Part shown: positions 25,382-34,227 of the stretch, piece after piece
How the letters are laid out: each line of letters starts with the position of its first letter
How positions within the stretch are numbered: the first letter of the stretch is position 1
Assembly (NCBI RefSeq): GCF_018919145.1
Contig: NZ_JAHLQJ010000014.1
Location: 100,472-164,471, forward strand
Length of the DNA: 64,000 nucleotides
From: Paenibacillus brevis
GTDB taxonomy: Bacteria > Bacillota > Bacilli > Paenibacillales > Paenibacillaceae
Direction: 5' to 3'
The notes under the pieces: model-generated
Seen by the model: the letters and a program-made list of their open reading frames with translations, nothing else
Database searches by the model: none
Told to the model about the DNA's origin: nothing
Made by a program: the position numbers and the translations under genes

Positions 25382-26314
25382 TCATGCCAGACTCCAAGGT
25401 AATGCATTATTCCGCTCGGCTTCCAGAACGATCAGTTCGCAAATCCGGTGGCTCTCCAAGGCATCTTGCATAGTGAGGGAGGGCTGCCGGTCGTTTTGGA
25501 CGCACTCCAGAAAATGATCAATAATACGAACGAAGCCGCGGCGATGCAACACGGGATCCCAGTCCTTGAATTTCTGTACCTGTTCCTGTCCTGCTTCATA
25601 ATGAACGGTTGTATTCATGCTCTCAATCACCCACTTGTTCCCTGGGCTCATTACCTCGAGAATTTCATCATTAGCCCCGGAATCGCGGTTCATCACACCG
25701 GTGCACAGGAAGTCTTGTCCTTCCAATTGAAGCTGCACATACACCAGTCTTCCGTCCTCCACAAAGGTCGAGATCCGGGGCGGCTTCGTAATTTGCCCCG
25801 GTGCCAAGTAACGGATCGTATCAACGACATGAATAAAATCATCATACACAAAACGGCGGGCATAATCCGGCGAACGAAGACGATTTTTTTGCAAAAGTAC
25901 GGAACGTACCTGAGCCGTATCCTTCATTGCCGCATGCATTGGGGCAAAGCGCCGGTTGAAGCCTACCATCAGAATAACGCCCAATTCCTCAGCAAGTGCG
26001 GTTAGCCGCTCAGCTTCGCTGTAATGATAGGAAATCGGCTTATCAACGTAGACATGTACTCCGCTGCGAATTAACTGCTCTGCAATCTGCGCGTGAGATT
26101 CGGTAGAGGAATGAATGAACGCCGCATTAACCCCGAGGCTGATCAACTCCTCGACAGATTCCACGGCTTCAGGAACCCGGTACTTGGCCGACAGACGATC
26201 CAATGTCTCCCGATTACGGGTGCAGAATACAAGTTCTATTCCCTCCAAGGCAGTAATAACAGGTAAATAAGCTTTCTGAGCAATATCGCCTAATCCGATG
26301 ATGCCTATTTTCAT
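25382..26314 (-). CDS. Gfo/Idh/MocA family oxidoreductase (MviM/YceM-like)
   Basis: 310 aa. GIIGLGDIAQKAYLP is the NAD(P)-binding glycine motif with the sequence seen in MviM/YceM-like members; VYVDKPISYHYSEAE holds the conserved (E/D)KP motif. The C-terminal part is the Gfo/Idh/MocA substrate domain. It is likely a sugar or polyol dehydrogenase with unknown substrate. GGGGGAG precedes the ATG. The next gene upstream (SDR) is 33 bp away, suggesting an operon of three oxidoreductases. Confidence 0.9.
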   Translation of the reverse strand: MKIGIIGLGDIAQKAYLPVITALEGIELVFCTRNRETLDRLSAKYRVPEAVESVEELISLGVNAAFIHSSTESHAQIAEQLIRSGVHVYVDKPISYHYSEAERLTALAEELGVILMVGFNRRFAPMHAAMKDTAQVRSVLLQKNRLRSPDYARRFVYDDFIHVVDTIRYLAPGQITKPPRISTFVEDGRLVYVQLQLEGQDFLCTGVMNRDSGANDEILEVMSPGNKWVIESMNTTVHYEAGQEQVQKFKDWDPVLHRRGFVRIIDHFLECVQNDRQPSLTMQDALESHRICELIVLEAERNNALPWSLA

Positions 26315-26347
26315 ATGTTATCTCCCCCTAGCTTCTTGAACTCAGAT

Positions 26348-27097
26348 TTATTCTTCATATATCATTTTCCGTGTCATTCCGCCGTCTATGACCAGATGGC
26401 TTCCGGTTAGGAAGGAATTGTCGGGGTCGGTCAAATACAGGCAGGCCCGGGCAATGTCTCCCGGTTCTCCCACCCGTCCGGCTGGATGCTGGCGATGATC
26501 CACATCGCGCAAGGAGTTATAGTCTCCGGTCTCAATCCATCCGGGACTGATGCAATTGACCCGAATCCGGTCAGGGCCAAGGGATACAGCAAGCGCATGA
26601 CTGATCGAAACAATCGCGCCTTTGGATGCGGCATAGGCCTCCGAACCGGGTTCGGACATCAGCGCACGGGTGGAAGCTATATTCACGATCGCACCTCCCT
26701 CCGGCTGCAGTCTCATGACCTTTGCTGCCTCACGGGAAGCAATAAATACGCTCCGCACATTCGTATTCAGCACATCATCCCACTCCTCCACCGACAGCTC
26801 ATACGGAGACTTGAAGCGGGATACACCCGCATTATTAATCAGAACATCGATGCGGCCGAATTCTTCTGCCGTTGATTCCATCAGCCGGATGAGATCCTCT
26901 TCGGCTCGGACATCGCAAGGAGCAAACTTGGCCTTGCCTCCTTGCAAGGAAATAGCTTCGGCAACCGCCTGTCCTTCCGTTTCCAGCATCTCCGCGACAA
27001 TTACGGTTGCACCGGCTTCAGCATACTTCTCGGCCAATCGTCGCCCGATTCCTCTTCCTGCTCCCGTTACGATGACGATGCGATCCTTCCACTTCAT
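26348..27097 (-). CDS. Short-chain dehydrogenase/reductase (SDR)
   Basis: 249 aa from ATG 27097, chosen because AAAGGAGG lies 7 bases before it. Classical SDR: TGAGRGIG cofactor loop, NNAG, Ser in NIASTRALMS and the YAASK catalytic Tyr/Lys (residues ~150-155), C-terminal LVIDGG. Substrate is unknown; it belongs to the group related to gluconate 5-dehydrogenase and 3-oxoacyl-ACP reductase. It sits between the Gfo/Idh/MocA and epimerase-like genes. Confidence 0.92.
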   Translation of the reverse strand: MKWKDRIVIVTGAGRGIGRRLAEKYAEAGATVIVAEMLETEGQAVAEAISLQGGKAKFAPCDVRAEEDLIRLMESTAEEFGRIDVLINNAGVSRFKSPYELSVEEWDDVLNTNVRSVFIASREAAKVMRLQPEGGAIVNIASTRALMSEPGSEAYAASKGAIVSISHALAVSLGPDRIRVNCISPGWIETGDYNSLRDVDHRQHPAGRVGEPGDIARACLYLTDPDNSFLTGSHLVIDGGMTRKMIYEE

Positions 27098-27130
27098 CCC
27101 GAATGCCTCCTTTAGAATCATAATCCATGC

Positions 27131-28015
27131 TCATGCTCTTCCTGCAGCAATATCGGCGATCAGTTTCGGGAGCCAATCGGCAGTCCGCGAGAAGCAGTAT
27201 CCTCCTGCCGCGGCCTTGCTTGTGTCCAGCGTCCATGAGGATGGAATACCGAACGGAGAGTGATGCTCCTCGTCTGCCTCAGCAACCAAGTTCGCCTTCT
27301 TGCCCGTTGCTTCTTCAATCCATTCCATTATCCGTGATAACGCCATACTGCCCTCCGAGCAAGTATTTACCGGGCCGACGAGCCCGGAGCTCCCAAGCCA
27401 TTGCAGGAACTCGGCCGTCTCTGCAGATGATATGAACGACATCTCCGCACTCGGATTAGGCATGACAATCGGAAGCTTATGTTTAACGTGCTCCACATGA
27501 AAATGAAGGCGCCTTGTGTAATCATCCGGACCGAGTACGATTGGAATACGCATGGCAGCCACCGGGAAAGCAGCCTTTTGAAAAAACACGGCTTCCGCCT
27601 GCCGCTTCCCTTCGCCGTACTCCAATTCTCCCCGTTTCGCAGCTGCCCAAGGATAGTTGAAAGGGTTCATATCCTCTTCCCGGAGCGGGGATGAGCCGAA
27701 TCCATAGACAGATAAGGTGGAGGTTAGCACATAACGTCCTGCCCGCCCTTCAAAGGCATCGACTGCACTCAATGCCTCGTTCGGTGAAAAGCAAATATTA
27801 TCATAGATGATATCCCAGGAATCCGCTGCCGCTGCCTTGCCCAGCGAATCCGCATCCGTTCGGTCGACCGTAATTCGTCTTACGTCTTTAGCGAATTCCG
27901 CCCCGGTTATGCCTCTCGTTGCCACCGTAATCTCATGACGGCCTTCCGCGTGTAAAAGCTCCACTAATCGTTTGCCAAAATACCGGGTACCACCGAGAAT
28001 CAGCACCTTGCCCAT
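27131..28015 (-). CDS. NAD-dependent epimerase/dehydratase family protein
   Basis: 294 aa extended SDR. GGTRYFGKRLVELL is the glycine-rich cofactor loop; the Ser of TSTLSVYG is kept, but the usual YxxxK appears as YGEGKRQAE near residue 135. Similar proteins are called NAD-dependent epimerases and act on nucleotide sugars or mycarose-like substrates; no precise role can be given. GAGGAGG precedes the ATG. Confidence 0.88.
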   Translation of the reverse strand: MGKVLILGGTRYFGKRLVELLHAEGRHEITVATRGITGAEFAKDVRRITVDRTDADSLGKAAAADSWDIIYDNICFSPNEALSAVDAFEGRAGRYVLTSTLSVYGFGSSPLREEDMNPFNYPWAAAKRGELEYGEGKRQAEAVFFQKAAFPVAAMRIPIVLGPDDYTRRLHFHVEHVKHKLPIVMPNPSAEMSFISSAETAEFLQWLGSSGLVGPVNTCSEGSMALSRIMEWIEEATGKKANLVAEADEEHHSPFGIPSSWTLDTSKAAAGGYCFSRTADWLPKLIADIAAGRA

Positions 28016-28037
28016 GGATATCCCTCCTCAATTCTAT

Positions 28038-28436
28038 TTACTTACTCCCAAACAAGCTCTTCATCATAGTCAATCCGCATAGAGCGGTGATAAAGAAATA
28101 GCCCTCATGAGCTGTCAATTGAATATACAATGAACCGTAAGGCATCTTGAAGTAAATGCTGAGAATAGGATAAATGACAAGCAATAAGGTCGGCAGAAAT
28201 ACAAAGAAGAATAAAGGCCGCTGGAAACTGCGCCGGTTCGGCAGACCGCCAAGCATACTAAGATATGCCCCCAGCGCCAATCCGTATAGAATATTACCGA
28301 TCAGGCTGTAACTCACCTTCAGCACACTGTCAAAGTTCTGCTCCATCATCGAGACAAAGCGGTTCCCATAATAGACAAGAAGCAACGCACCGATCATCCA
28401 GATCAGGTAATACAAATAGCCCTTGGACTTATTCAT
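28038..28436 (-). CDS. Four-helix membrane protein, unknown
   Basis: 132 aa with four hydrophobic helices (about 8-25, 42-62, 72-92, 107-125) and charged loops. Family not recognised. GGGGGAG lies 7 bases upstream of the ATG. It is tightly placed (22 bp) before the epimerase-like gene and after the nucleotidyltransferase-like gene, so it is likely in the same transcript. Confidence 0.75.
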   Translation of the reverse strand: MNKSKGYLYYLIWMIGALLLVYYGNRFVSMMEQNFDSVLKVSYSLIGNILYGLALGAYLSMLGGLPNRRSFQRPLFFFVFLPTLLLVIYPILSIYFKMPYGSLYIQLTAHEGYFFITALCGLTMMKSLFGSK

Positions 28437-28459
28437 AGCCCTCTCCCCCTACAACGAAT

Positions 28460-29047
28460 TTAAACTTCCTTAGATACGAGCTTCAGCCTCGGCCATAGTT
28501 CCAGCCAGCGCTTGCTCTGTACCCGCTGCTCGAACGTGCCTGTAGAATCACAAATCGGATTTTCTCTAAGCCGCAGATGGAGCAAATCCTCCAGCCCGAG
28601 CGGTGCACTGATTTGCACCATCCCATCCTTGGTCCAGAAGGCAGCGACAGCGGTTGCAGTTTCAGGCCAATACCGCATCGCATCTTCTGCCGATTCATAG
28701 GGTCGATGCCCATTCCTCAAGTGCATTCTGGCCTGATTCTTCGCGGACCAATTCCATTTCGGGACCAGCTCTCCAAGCCTGGCATCAATCTCTTTCTCCG
28801 CTTCCTCATCGAGGCAATCGGGATCGTAATAGATCACATCCACATCGAGCAGCGGCGTCCGTTCCGAATACCCGTGAAGGATATCCCAGACGAAATTCCG
28901 AATATAACCGGCGGCAATCCGTCCTTGCGGAAGCTGGAGTGAAGCAACTGCCTGCAAATCAGCTATCATTTCCTGTTGTCCGAGGATAAGAGCCTCTAGA
29001 CAGCTTGCATCCCGAAGCTCAATCAAAGCTGGCATCTCGTAGCTCAT
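28460..29047 (-). CDS. Nucleotidyltransferase-fold protein (DUF925/NTP_transf_6)
   Basis: 195 aa from ATG 29047 (GGGAGGA upstream). GYIRNFVWDILHG followed by PLLDVDVIYYD is the G-R-N...DxD pattern of the DUF925 nucleotidyltransferase family. KNQARMHLRNGHRPY and the DAMRYWPETATAVA block are also typical. Substrate unknown. Confidence 0.88.
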   Translation of the reverse strand: MSYEMPALIELRDASCLEALILGQQEMIADLQAVASLQLPQGRIAAGYIRNFVWDILHGYSERTPLLDVDVIYYDPDCLDEEAEKEIDARLGELVPKWNWSAKNQARMHLRNGHRPYESAEDAMRYWPETATAVAAFWTKDGMVQISAPLGLEDLLHLRLRENPICDSTGTFEQRVQSKRWLELWPRLKLVSKEV

Positions 29048-29101
29048 TCCACATTCCTCCCGTTCATGCAATCCAAGGACAGCTTGAATCTCATCTCATT
29101 G

Positions 29102-30331
29102 TCAGCCTGCTCGCAGCGCCTCATCCTTAGGCAGCAAAACCGTCAGCAAACCAAGCAAAGGAAGATAGGAACAAATCTGCATAATAAACACGATGCCCCA
29201 TTGGTCTGCAAAATTACCGAGCACGGCCGATCCAAGTCCCCCTAAACCGAAGGACAGCCCGAAGAACAGGCCGGAGACCAGCCCAACCTTTCCCGGCAGC
29301 AGTTCCTGGGCATAGACAACAATAATTGAAAATGAGGAAGACATGATCAGACCGGCCAGCACAACCAATATGCCGGACCAGAACAGGTTCGCATACGGCA
29401 TGAGCAGCGCAAAAGGCGCGGCGCCGAGGATCGACAGCCAGATGATATTTTTTCTTCCATAACGGTCGGCGATCGGTCCGCCGAAGAAGGTGCCTACCGC
29501 AGAAGCAGCAAGGAAAGCAAATACATACCATTGGGCAGTACTCTTGCCGAGTCCAAAGTGATCGATTAAATAGAAGGCATAAAAGCTGGAAATGCTGATG
29601 GAATACACATTTTTAGAAAACAGCAGCACAACAAGCACCGTAATCGCACCGCTGATTTTCCCTCTGCTAAGACCGGGTTTGGGCAAAAGCGCCTTACCGG
29701 ACTCTTTAATAGAGGTTTTTCGCGCTACCGGCCGAGCATTCAGGGAAGCATACCATCTGGCTACGAAAAACTGGATTATAATTGCAGCAACAGCCGCCAG
29801 CGCAAACCAGACTACGCTCTGCTGGCCAAGCGGTATAAATATCAGGGCCGTCATCAGCGGTCCCAATGAAGCCCCGATGTTGCCTCCCACTTGGAAGATG
29901 GACTGAGCTAAGCCGCGGCGATTCCCCGCTGCAAGATAAGCCACCCGGGAAGACTCCGGATGAAAGATCGAGGAACCGATGCCAATGCACATCACGGCGA
30001 GCAGAATCATGCTGTAGACAGGAGCATATGCAAGCATGACCACACCGACCAGTGTGAAGCACACTCCGAGCGGTAATATGTAAGGTCTGGGCCGTATATC
30101 CGAGTAAATGCCCACCATCGGCTGAAAGACAGAGGCTGTCATATTCATGGCAAAGGATATCCAGCCGATCTGACCGTAGCTCAGCATCAGAGAGTCTCTC
30201 AAGACCGGAAACAGGGCCGGAATCGCGGATTGCATCGTATCATTCAGCAGATGCACCAGACTGATTGCAAATAAAACCGGAAAGAAGGTCAGCTTTTGAG
30301 CGGCTGTCCCCCCTGCATTTGAAGCATTCAT
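29102..30331 (-). CDS. Fosmidomycin resistance (Fsr)-like MFS exporter
   Basis: About 409 aa, twelve helices. SLVHLLNDTMQSAIPALFP in helix 1 and CIGIGSSIFHPESSRVAYLA in helix 4 are the Fsr signatures, and DRYGRKNI follows the central loop. Fsr of E. coli exports fosmidomycin. Three ATGs in a row (30337, 30334, 30331) precede the coding start; 30331 is best spaced (8 bases) from GGAG. It is monocistronic between the nucleotidyltransferase gene and the ECF sigma gene. Confidence 0.92.
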   Translation of the reverse strand: MNASNAGGTAAQKLTFFPVLFAISLVHLLNDTMQSAIPALFPVLRDSLMLSYGQIGWISFAMNMTASVFQPMVGIYSDIRPRPYILPLGVCFTLVGVVMLAYAPVYSMILLAVMCIGIGSSIFHPESSRVAYLAAGNRRGLAQSIFQVGGNIGASLGPLMTALIFIPLGQQSVVWFALAAVAAIIIQFFVARWYASLNARPVARKTSIKESGKALLPKPGLSRGKISGAITVLVVLLFSKNVYSISISSFYAFYLIDHFGLGKSTAQWYVFAFLAASAVGTFFGGPIADRYGRKNIIWLSILGAAPFALLMPYANLFWSGILVVLAGLIMSSSFSIIVVYAQELLPGKVGLVSGLFFGLSFGLGGLGSAVLGNFADQWGIVFIMQICSYLPLLGLLTVLLPKDEALRAG

Positions 30332-30414
30332 CATCATCTCTCCATCCACACAATTTCTCTCTACGTTTAACACATTCATTATGAAGGTGAAGCGTAAAAA
30401 AATCAAAGCAAATG

Positions 30415-30440
30415 CAAAAAGAACGCCTTATCGGCGTTCT
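30415..30440 (-). terminator. Terminator of the ECF sigma gene
   Basis: GAACGCC / GGCGTTC stem (30439-30433 and 30427-30421) followed by TTTTT on the minus strand. Confidence 0.85.
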
Positions 30441-30453
30441 CGAATGGCTTAAA

Positions 30454-30975
30454 TCAGAGATTAGCAGCAAGCATGGTATTGACCTGGACATCCTTCTTTT
30501 GAGAACGGAGCTTCTGTCTGGCCCGGTAAAGGAGAATTTTGAAATGGGAAAGACTGATCTTCATCAAATCAGCGGATTCCTGATAAGAAAAGCCTTGAAT
30601 GTCATACAAAAGCACAGCATGCTGCTGCTGGGGCGTCAGCTGTGCCAGAAGCGCATAAAGCTCGTCGCTCCGCTCCTGCCGCAGAGCATGGTGCTCAGGA
30701 GTCTCATCATTCGGTATCCCATAGAAAAATTCATTTTCATAAACCTGGGATCTGCTCTCTTTACGCACTCTGTCGATGTAGGCATTATGCGCAACCCGCA
30801 GCAGCCAGGCTTTAATCTTGCCCATTTCCAGATTCTCAAGCTTCTTGCACGCCCGGCAAAATGTCTCTTGCGTCAGATCCTCGGATTGGTGGTGATCATG
30901 ACACAAATAATATAAGTAACGGTATACGTCCAGTTTGAACTCGCGATATATTAAATCCATGGATCTTCTCTTCAT
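30454..30975 (-). CDS. ECF sigma factor without adjacent anti-sigma gene
   Basis: 173 aa with region 2 (YRYLYYLCHDHHQSEDLTQETF) up to residue ~45 and region 4 (LTPQQQHAVLLYDIQGFSYQE) near 115-150, no further domain. Family: ECF sigma-70, SigV/SigW/SigY-like. An anti-sigma factor usually lies next to such genes, but the flanking genes are Fsr and a histidine kinase, so regulation must come from elsewhere. Start 30975 has a poor ribosome site (GGAG 12 bases away); ATG 30960 is a possible alternative. Confidence 0.9.
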   Translation of the reverse strand: MKRRSMDLIYREFKLDVYRYLYYLCHDHHQSEDLTQETFCRACKKLENLEMGKIKAWLLRVAHNAYIDRVRKESRSQVYENEFFYGIPNDETPEHHALRQERSDELYALLAQLTPQQQHAVLLYDIQGFSYQESADLMKISLSHFKILLYRARQKLRSQKKDVQVNTMLAANL

Positions 30976-31062
30976 TGCTGGTTTCCACTCCTAATAAGAT
31001 CAGTCTGAAGCCAATTGTTAATCTTATTATCCAGCAGACTGGTTGCATTCCATATAAGAAAA

Positions 31063-31081
31063 TCTTAAGAATTCCTTAAGA
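31063..31081. promoter_or_regulatory. Palindrome upstream of the ECF sigma gene
   Basis: TCTTAAG (31063-31069) and CTTAAGA (31075-31081) around AATTC, about 88 bp before the sigma gene start; a possible operator. No -35/-10 pair is clear here. Confidence 0.35.
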
Positions 31082-31125
31082 AAGACCTTCGTTTTCCTTA
31101 AACTTGCAAGGAGCAGAACAGATAA

Positions 31126-31165
31126 TAAAAAAACAAAGCCGCCCGAACGCTTCGGACAGCTTTTG
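31126..31165 (-). terminator. Terminator of the two-component operon
   Basis: AAAGCTGTCCGAA paired with TTCGGGCGGCTTT (loop GCG), then TTTTTTT on the minus strand right after the kinase stop. Confidence 0.85.
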
Positions 31166-31166
31166 C

Positions 31167-32276
31167 TTATTTCTCACGGCTCATGGGCAGACGCACCGTA
31201 AACACCGTTCTATACACGTCACTGTCTGCCGATATACTTCCGCCATGCAGTTCGACGATATTTTTAGCGATCGCCAATCCGATCCCGGAGCCCCCGGTAT
31301 GACCAGCCCGTGATTTTTCCACCCGGTAGAACCGGTTGAATAGATGCGGAAGATCCGCCTCAGGAATCGCTTCCCCATAATTGATGACCTCTGTAACAAC
31401 CTCATCCCCGTCGATCCAGCCGCGAATATCGATCAATCGGCCGGCGCTCCCATACCGGATGGCATTCGTAAACAGGTTCTCGTAGACTCTCCGCAGCTTG
31501 TCCGTATCCGCTAAAATATTCAGCGGGTGTGCCGGCATAAAGAGACGGCATTCCATATTATTCTCCTGCAGCTGCCAGCCAAAATGGGCGGAAATCTGAT
31601 GGAGCAGCTCGGCCAGATTAATCCGGCTCGGGATCAGCTTCATTTCTTTCCCCTGCAGTCGGGTGTATTCGAACAAGTCCTGCACCAGTTGCTTCAATCG
31701 CAAGGATTCCTCATAAGCCATATTGATATAGTATCGAAGCTCAACCTCATCCCGATAGCGGTCCTGATCAATTAGTCCAAGGTACCCGGTGATCGTTGTC
31801 AGCGGTGTCCGCAAATCATGGGAGACATTCGTAATTAACTCATTCTTGGTCTGCTCAGCCTTGCGCTCCTCTTCCATGGAGGTACGCATTCTGTCCAGCA
31901 TTCGGTTAATATCCGTTGCGAGCTGCCCAAGCTGGCCTACATTCTCAACCGGAATTTTGGCATTGGAGCCCTGCTCGATCTTGTGCACGCCCTCAATAAG
32001 CTGGTCCAGATACTTGTGCTCATGGCGCCGGACGCTTCTTCTATAGAAATACAACGAGAACAGCAGCATGATCGGAACGCCTGCCAGGTAATAGGCTAAT
32101 GGAAAGCCAATATTCACGTTAACCCAGTAAATAAAAGAATTAAACGAAATTGTCGGCAGGAAAAAATAGAACAATCGGGCTGTTACGACCAGCAGCAGAA
32201 GCGAAATCAAGGAAGCAACGACGGTCCAAAATAGCCATGCTAAAAACCTGAGGCTAGCCTTCAATTTTATAGCCAA
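31167..32276 (-). CDS. Sensor histidine kinase (VanS/PhoR-like), partner of the response regulator
   Basis: 369 aa. Two hydrophobic helices (residues ~12-37 and 56-75) frame a short extracytoplasmic part; a HAMP-like segment leads to the phospho-acceptor box SHDLRTPLTTITGYLG near 155. N box NLFTNAIRYG near 270, F box LFNRFYRVEKSR and G box GGSGIGLAIAKNIVELHGG. The start TTG 32276 lies within the response regulator gene, giving a 23-base overlap; TTG 32264 is an alternative. The signal sensed is unknown. Confidence 0.93.
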   Translation of the reverse strand: MAIKLKASLRFLAWLFWTVVASLISLLLLVVTARLFYFFLPTISFNSFIYWVNVNIGFPLAYYLAGVPIMLLFSLYFYRRSVRRHEHKYLDQLIEGVHKIEQGSNAKIPVENVGQLGQLATDINRMLDRMRTSMEEERKAEQTKNELITNVSHDLRTPLTTITGYLGLIDQDRYRDEVELRYYINMAYEESLRLKQLVQDLFEYTRLQGKEMKLIPSRINLAELLHQISAHFGWQLQENNMECRLFMPAHPLNILADTDKLRRVYENLFTNAIRYGSAGRLIDIRGWIDGDEVVTEVINYGEAIPEADLPHLFNRFYRVEKSRAGHTGGSGIGLAIAKNIVELHGGSISADSDVYRTVFTVRLPMSREK

Positions 32277-32949
32277 CCCCCCATACGGTTCTAATCAGCT
32301 TCTCCCCGTCCATTTCCTTCTCCAGCTTGTCCCGGAGCCGGCTGATATGTACAGTGACCGAGTTATTGCTCTCAAAATACTTATCCTTCCAGATCAGCTC
32401 GAAAATTTCTTCCGATCCGAAAACCCTGCCCGGATGGCTTGCCAGCAAATGCAAGATGCTGAATTCGATCGGGGTCAGCTTGACCGGCCGTCCATCCACG
32501 GAGGCTATATGAGTCTCCTTGTCAATATGAAGCGAACCGAGCGTGATCAGATGATCGGAAGCCTGCTGAGGCGGCTGACTGAAATAAGAAGAGCGCCGCA
32601 ACAGCGATTTGACTCTGGCCACCAGCTCCAGCGGATTGAACGGCTTCACCATATAATCGTCCGCACCCGTCATCAGCCCGGTAATTTTATCCATGTCCCC
32701 ATCCTTGGCGCTAAGCATCAGAATCGGGGTGGTCAAGGTCTCGCGAATTTTCAGACAAACGGAGATGCCGTCGAGTCCCGGCATCATTACGTCCAGAATG
32801 ATCAGATCAATCGGAAGCTCTTCCACCATTTCCAGCGCCTGTAGTCCGTTGCCTGTACGGTGTACCGTAAATCCTTCATTCAGCATATAAATCTCTATTA
32901 GTTTAGCGATTTTCTCATCATCATCAACAATCAAAATTTGCTTACTCAT
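32254..32949 (-). CDS. OmpR-family response regulator
   Basis: 231 aa. Receiver domain with acidic pair IVDDDEK, phosphorylated Asp in LIILDVMMPGLDG (about residue 53) and Lys in YMVKPFNPLEL; C-terminal winged helix (LTPIEFSILHLLASHPG, then VTVHISRLRDKLEKE, GVGYKIEG). AAAGGATGA is before the ATG. A palindrome at 33000-33020, 51 bp upstream, may be an autoregulatory site. Confidence 0.95.
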   Translation of the reverse strand: MSKQILIVDDDEKIAKLIEIYMLNEGFTVHRTGNGLQALEMVEELPIDLIILDVMMPGLDGISVCLKIRETLTTPILMLSAKDGDMDKITGLMTGADDYMVKPFNPLELVARVKSLLRRSSYFSQPPQQASDHLITLGSLHIDKETHIASVDGRPVKLTPIEFSILHLLASHPGRVFGSEEIFELIWKDKYFESNNSVTVHISRLRDKLEKEMDGEKLIRTVWGVGYKIEG

Positions 32950-32999
32950 AAGTAACTCATCCTTTTAGTTGCATGAAATGGCATGACCATCAACAATCA

Positions 33000-33020
33000 T
33001 ACCATGCCACGTGCATGGTA
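33000..33020. promoter_or_regulatory. Palindrome upstream of the two-component operon
   Basis: TACCATGC (33000-33007) and GCATGGTA (33013-33020) around CACGT. There is no T run, so it is not a normal terminator of the mgtC gene beside it. Further CATGGT/ATGGTCATG-type half sites lie between it and the start, so an operator for the response regulator is plausible. Confidence 0.4.
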
Positions 33021-33073
33021 AAACAAACAAAAAAGTTAAAAAAGGATTACGAACCTTTAAGATAGCTACTGGC

Positions 33074-33790
33074 TTACAGGTTCTCTACTTCAACGCTGAT
33101 GACATGATCGATTTGTCTGATGAACTGATAAATTTCCGTGGTGAGCTCCCTTTCTGATGCAGCGATGACCATGTCCACCCGATGCTTGCCTTCTTCCAGA
33201 TCCTTGATCTTCAATCGGCGGATCCGATGCTGCGGCGCCTTAACTGCACGGCTGCCTTCATCCTTGCGTTCGATAATCCGAATCAGCATGGACAAGTCGC
33301 CCTCCGCCTCCATCACGACTTTGATGGATACATCCCGTTGATTCAGCTTATATGGCCCGACCCATTTAATGAGATAAGGAATGAAATTAACGGAAAGCAT
33401 CAGCAGGATGACGGTCAATCCTGCCTCCCAATAGAATCCGGCTCCAATCGCAATCCCGATCCCCGAGGCCGCCCAGATCATCGCCGCGGAGGTCAGCCCG
33501 GAAATCCCTTCATTACTGCGGCGCAAAATGGCCCCGGCTCCAAGAAAACCAATGCCGCTGACAACCTGTGCTGCAAGCCGCATCGGGTCCATATTCGGAT
33601 GGTCTGGTCCTGCAAAGACCTCAAATGCCTCAATAGATACGATTGTAACGAGACAGCTGGCGATACAAATGACCATGCTTGTCTTAATTCCCAGCGGCTT
33701 CTGCTTTAATTGGCGATCAATCCCGATAAACAAGCCAAACAGCATCGCTAAGGTCAATTTGAATATCATTCCCAGCTCGACAACTTCCAT
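33074..33790 (-). CDS. MgtC/SapB family membrane protein
   Basis: 238 aa. Four to five helices with the family text FGLFIGIDRQLKQKPLGIKTSM and QVVSGIGFLGAGAILRR, then a cytosolic C-terminal ACT-like domain from about residue 155. MgtC proteins affect Mg2+ adaptation and F-type ATP synthase; the exact activity is debated. No M-box or other riboswitch is visible upstream. Single gene. Confidence 0.93.
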   Translation of the reverse strand: MEVVELGMIFKLTLAMLFGLFIGIDRQLKQKPLGIKTSMVICIASCLVTIVSIEAFEVFAGPDHPNMDPMRLAAQVVSGIGFLGAGAILRRSNEGISGLTSAAMIWAASGIGIAIGAGFYWEAGLTVILLMLSVNFIPYLIKWVGPYKLNQRDVSIKVVMEAEGDLSMLIRIIERKDEGSRAVKAPQHRIRRLKIKDLEEGKHRVDMVIAASERELTTEIYQFIRQIDHVISVEVENL

Positions 33791-33837
33791 GATTCGTTAA
33801 TCGCTCCCTGTCTCTTCTCATGTCAATCTTTGATCCA

Positions 33838-34227
33838 TTATATGATAAGACTGCTCACAGCGAAAGCCATGCCGATGAAGACCATGCACAACAAAATTCC
33901 TACCGCTACATTCCCCTCTTTCAAAGCATCCGAAACTTTGATCGTAGGCGTCACCCATTCAAAAATCCAATATACGGCGATCAGACAGATATATCCCACC
34001 GCAAACCAGAGAATCATGAACCAGATCGAGGAATTCGTATACGCTGAGACGCCTAGAATGATGGCCGTACCAATAAATTTGCCGCCCATAGCCAGTGCAG
34101 CGGCTTTATTGCCACGCTTTAATTCCTCCATATCATTATAAGGCGTCATCCAGTTGAAAATGACCATCCCTAACAATTGAAGCCCGATCATGATGGCAAT
34201 ACTGATGACAATATTGACAAGAATCAT
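33838..34227 (-). CDS. DUF350 membrane protein (YjfL-like)
   Basis: 129 aa, four helices, with GNKAAALAMGGKFIGTAIIL and LKEGNVAVGILLCMVFIGMA, the paired N-x-A-x-A motifs of DUF350. The ATG at 34227 overlaps the stop of the lipoprotein gene (ATGA). E. coli YjfL is the namesake, and lies beside yjfM and yjfC; the same partners follow upstream here. Its role is unknown, thought to be at the membrane. Confidence 0.9.
   Translation of the reverse strand: MILVNIVISIAIMIGLQLLGMVIFNWMTPYNDMEELKRGNKAAALAMGGKFIGTAIILGVSAYTNSSIWFMILWFAVGYICLIAVYWIFEWVTPTIKVSDALKEGNVAVGILLCMVFIGMAFAVSSLII

Noticed and set aside
33791..33837. M-box riboswitch for mgtC
   Set aside because: The gap upstream of mgtC is far too short and has none of the conserved blocks.
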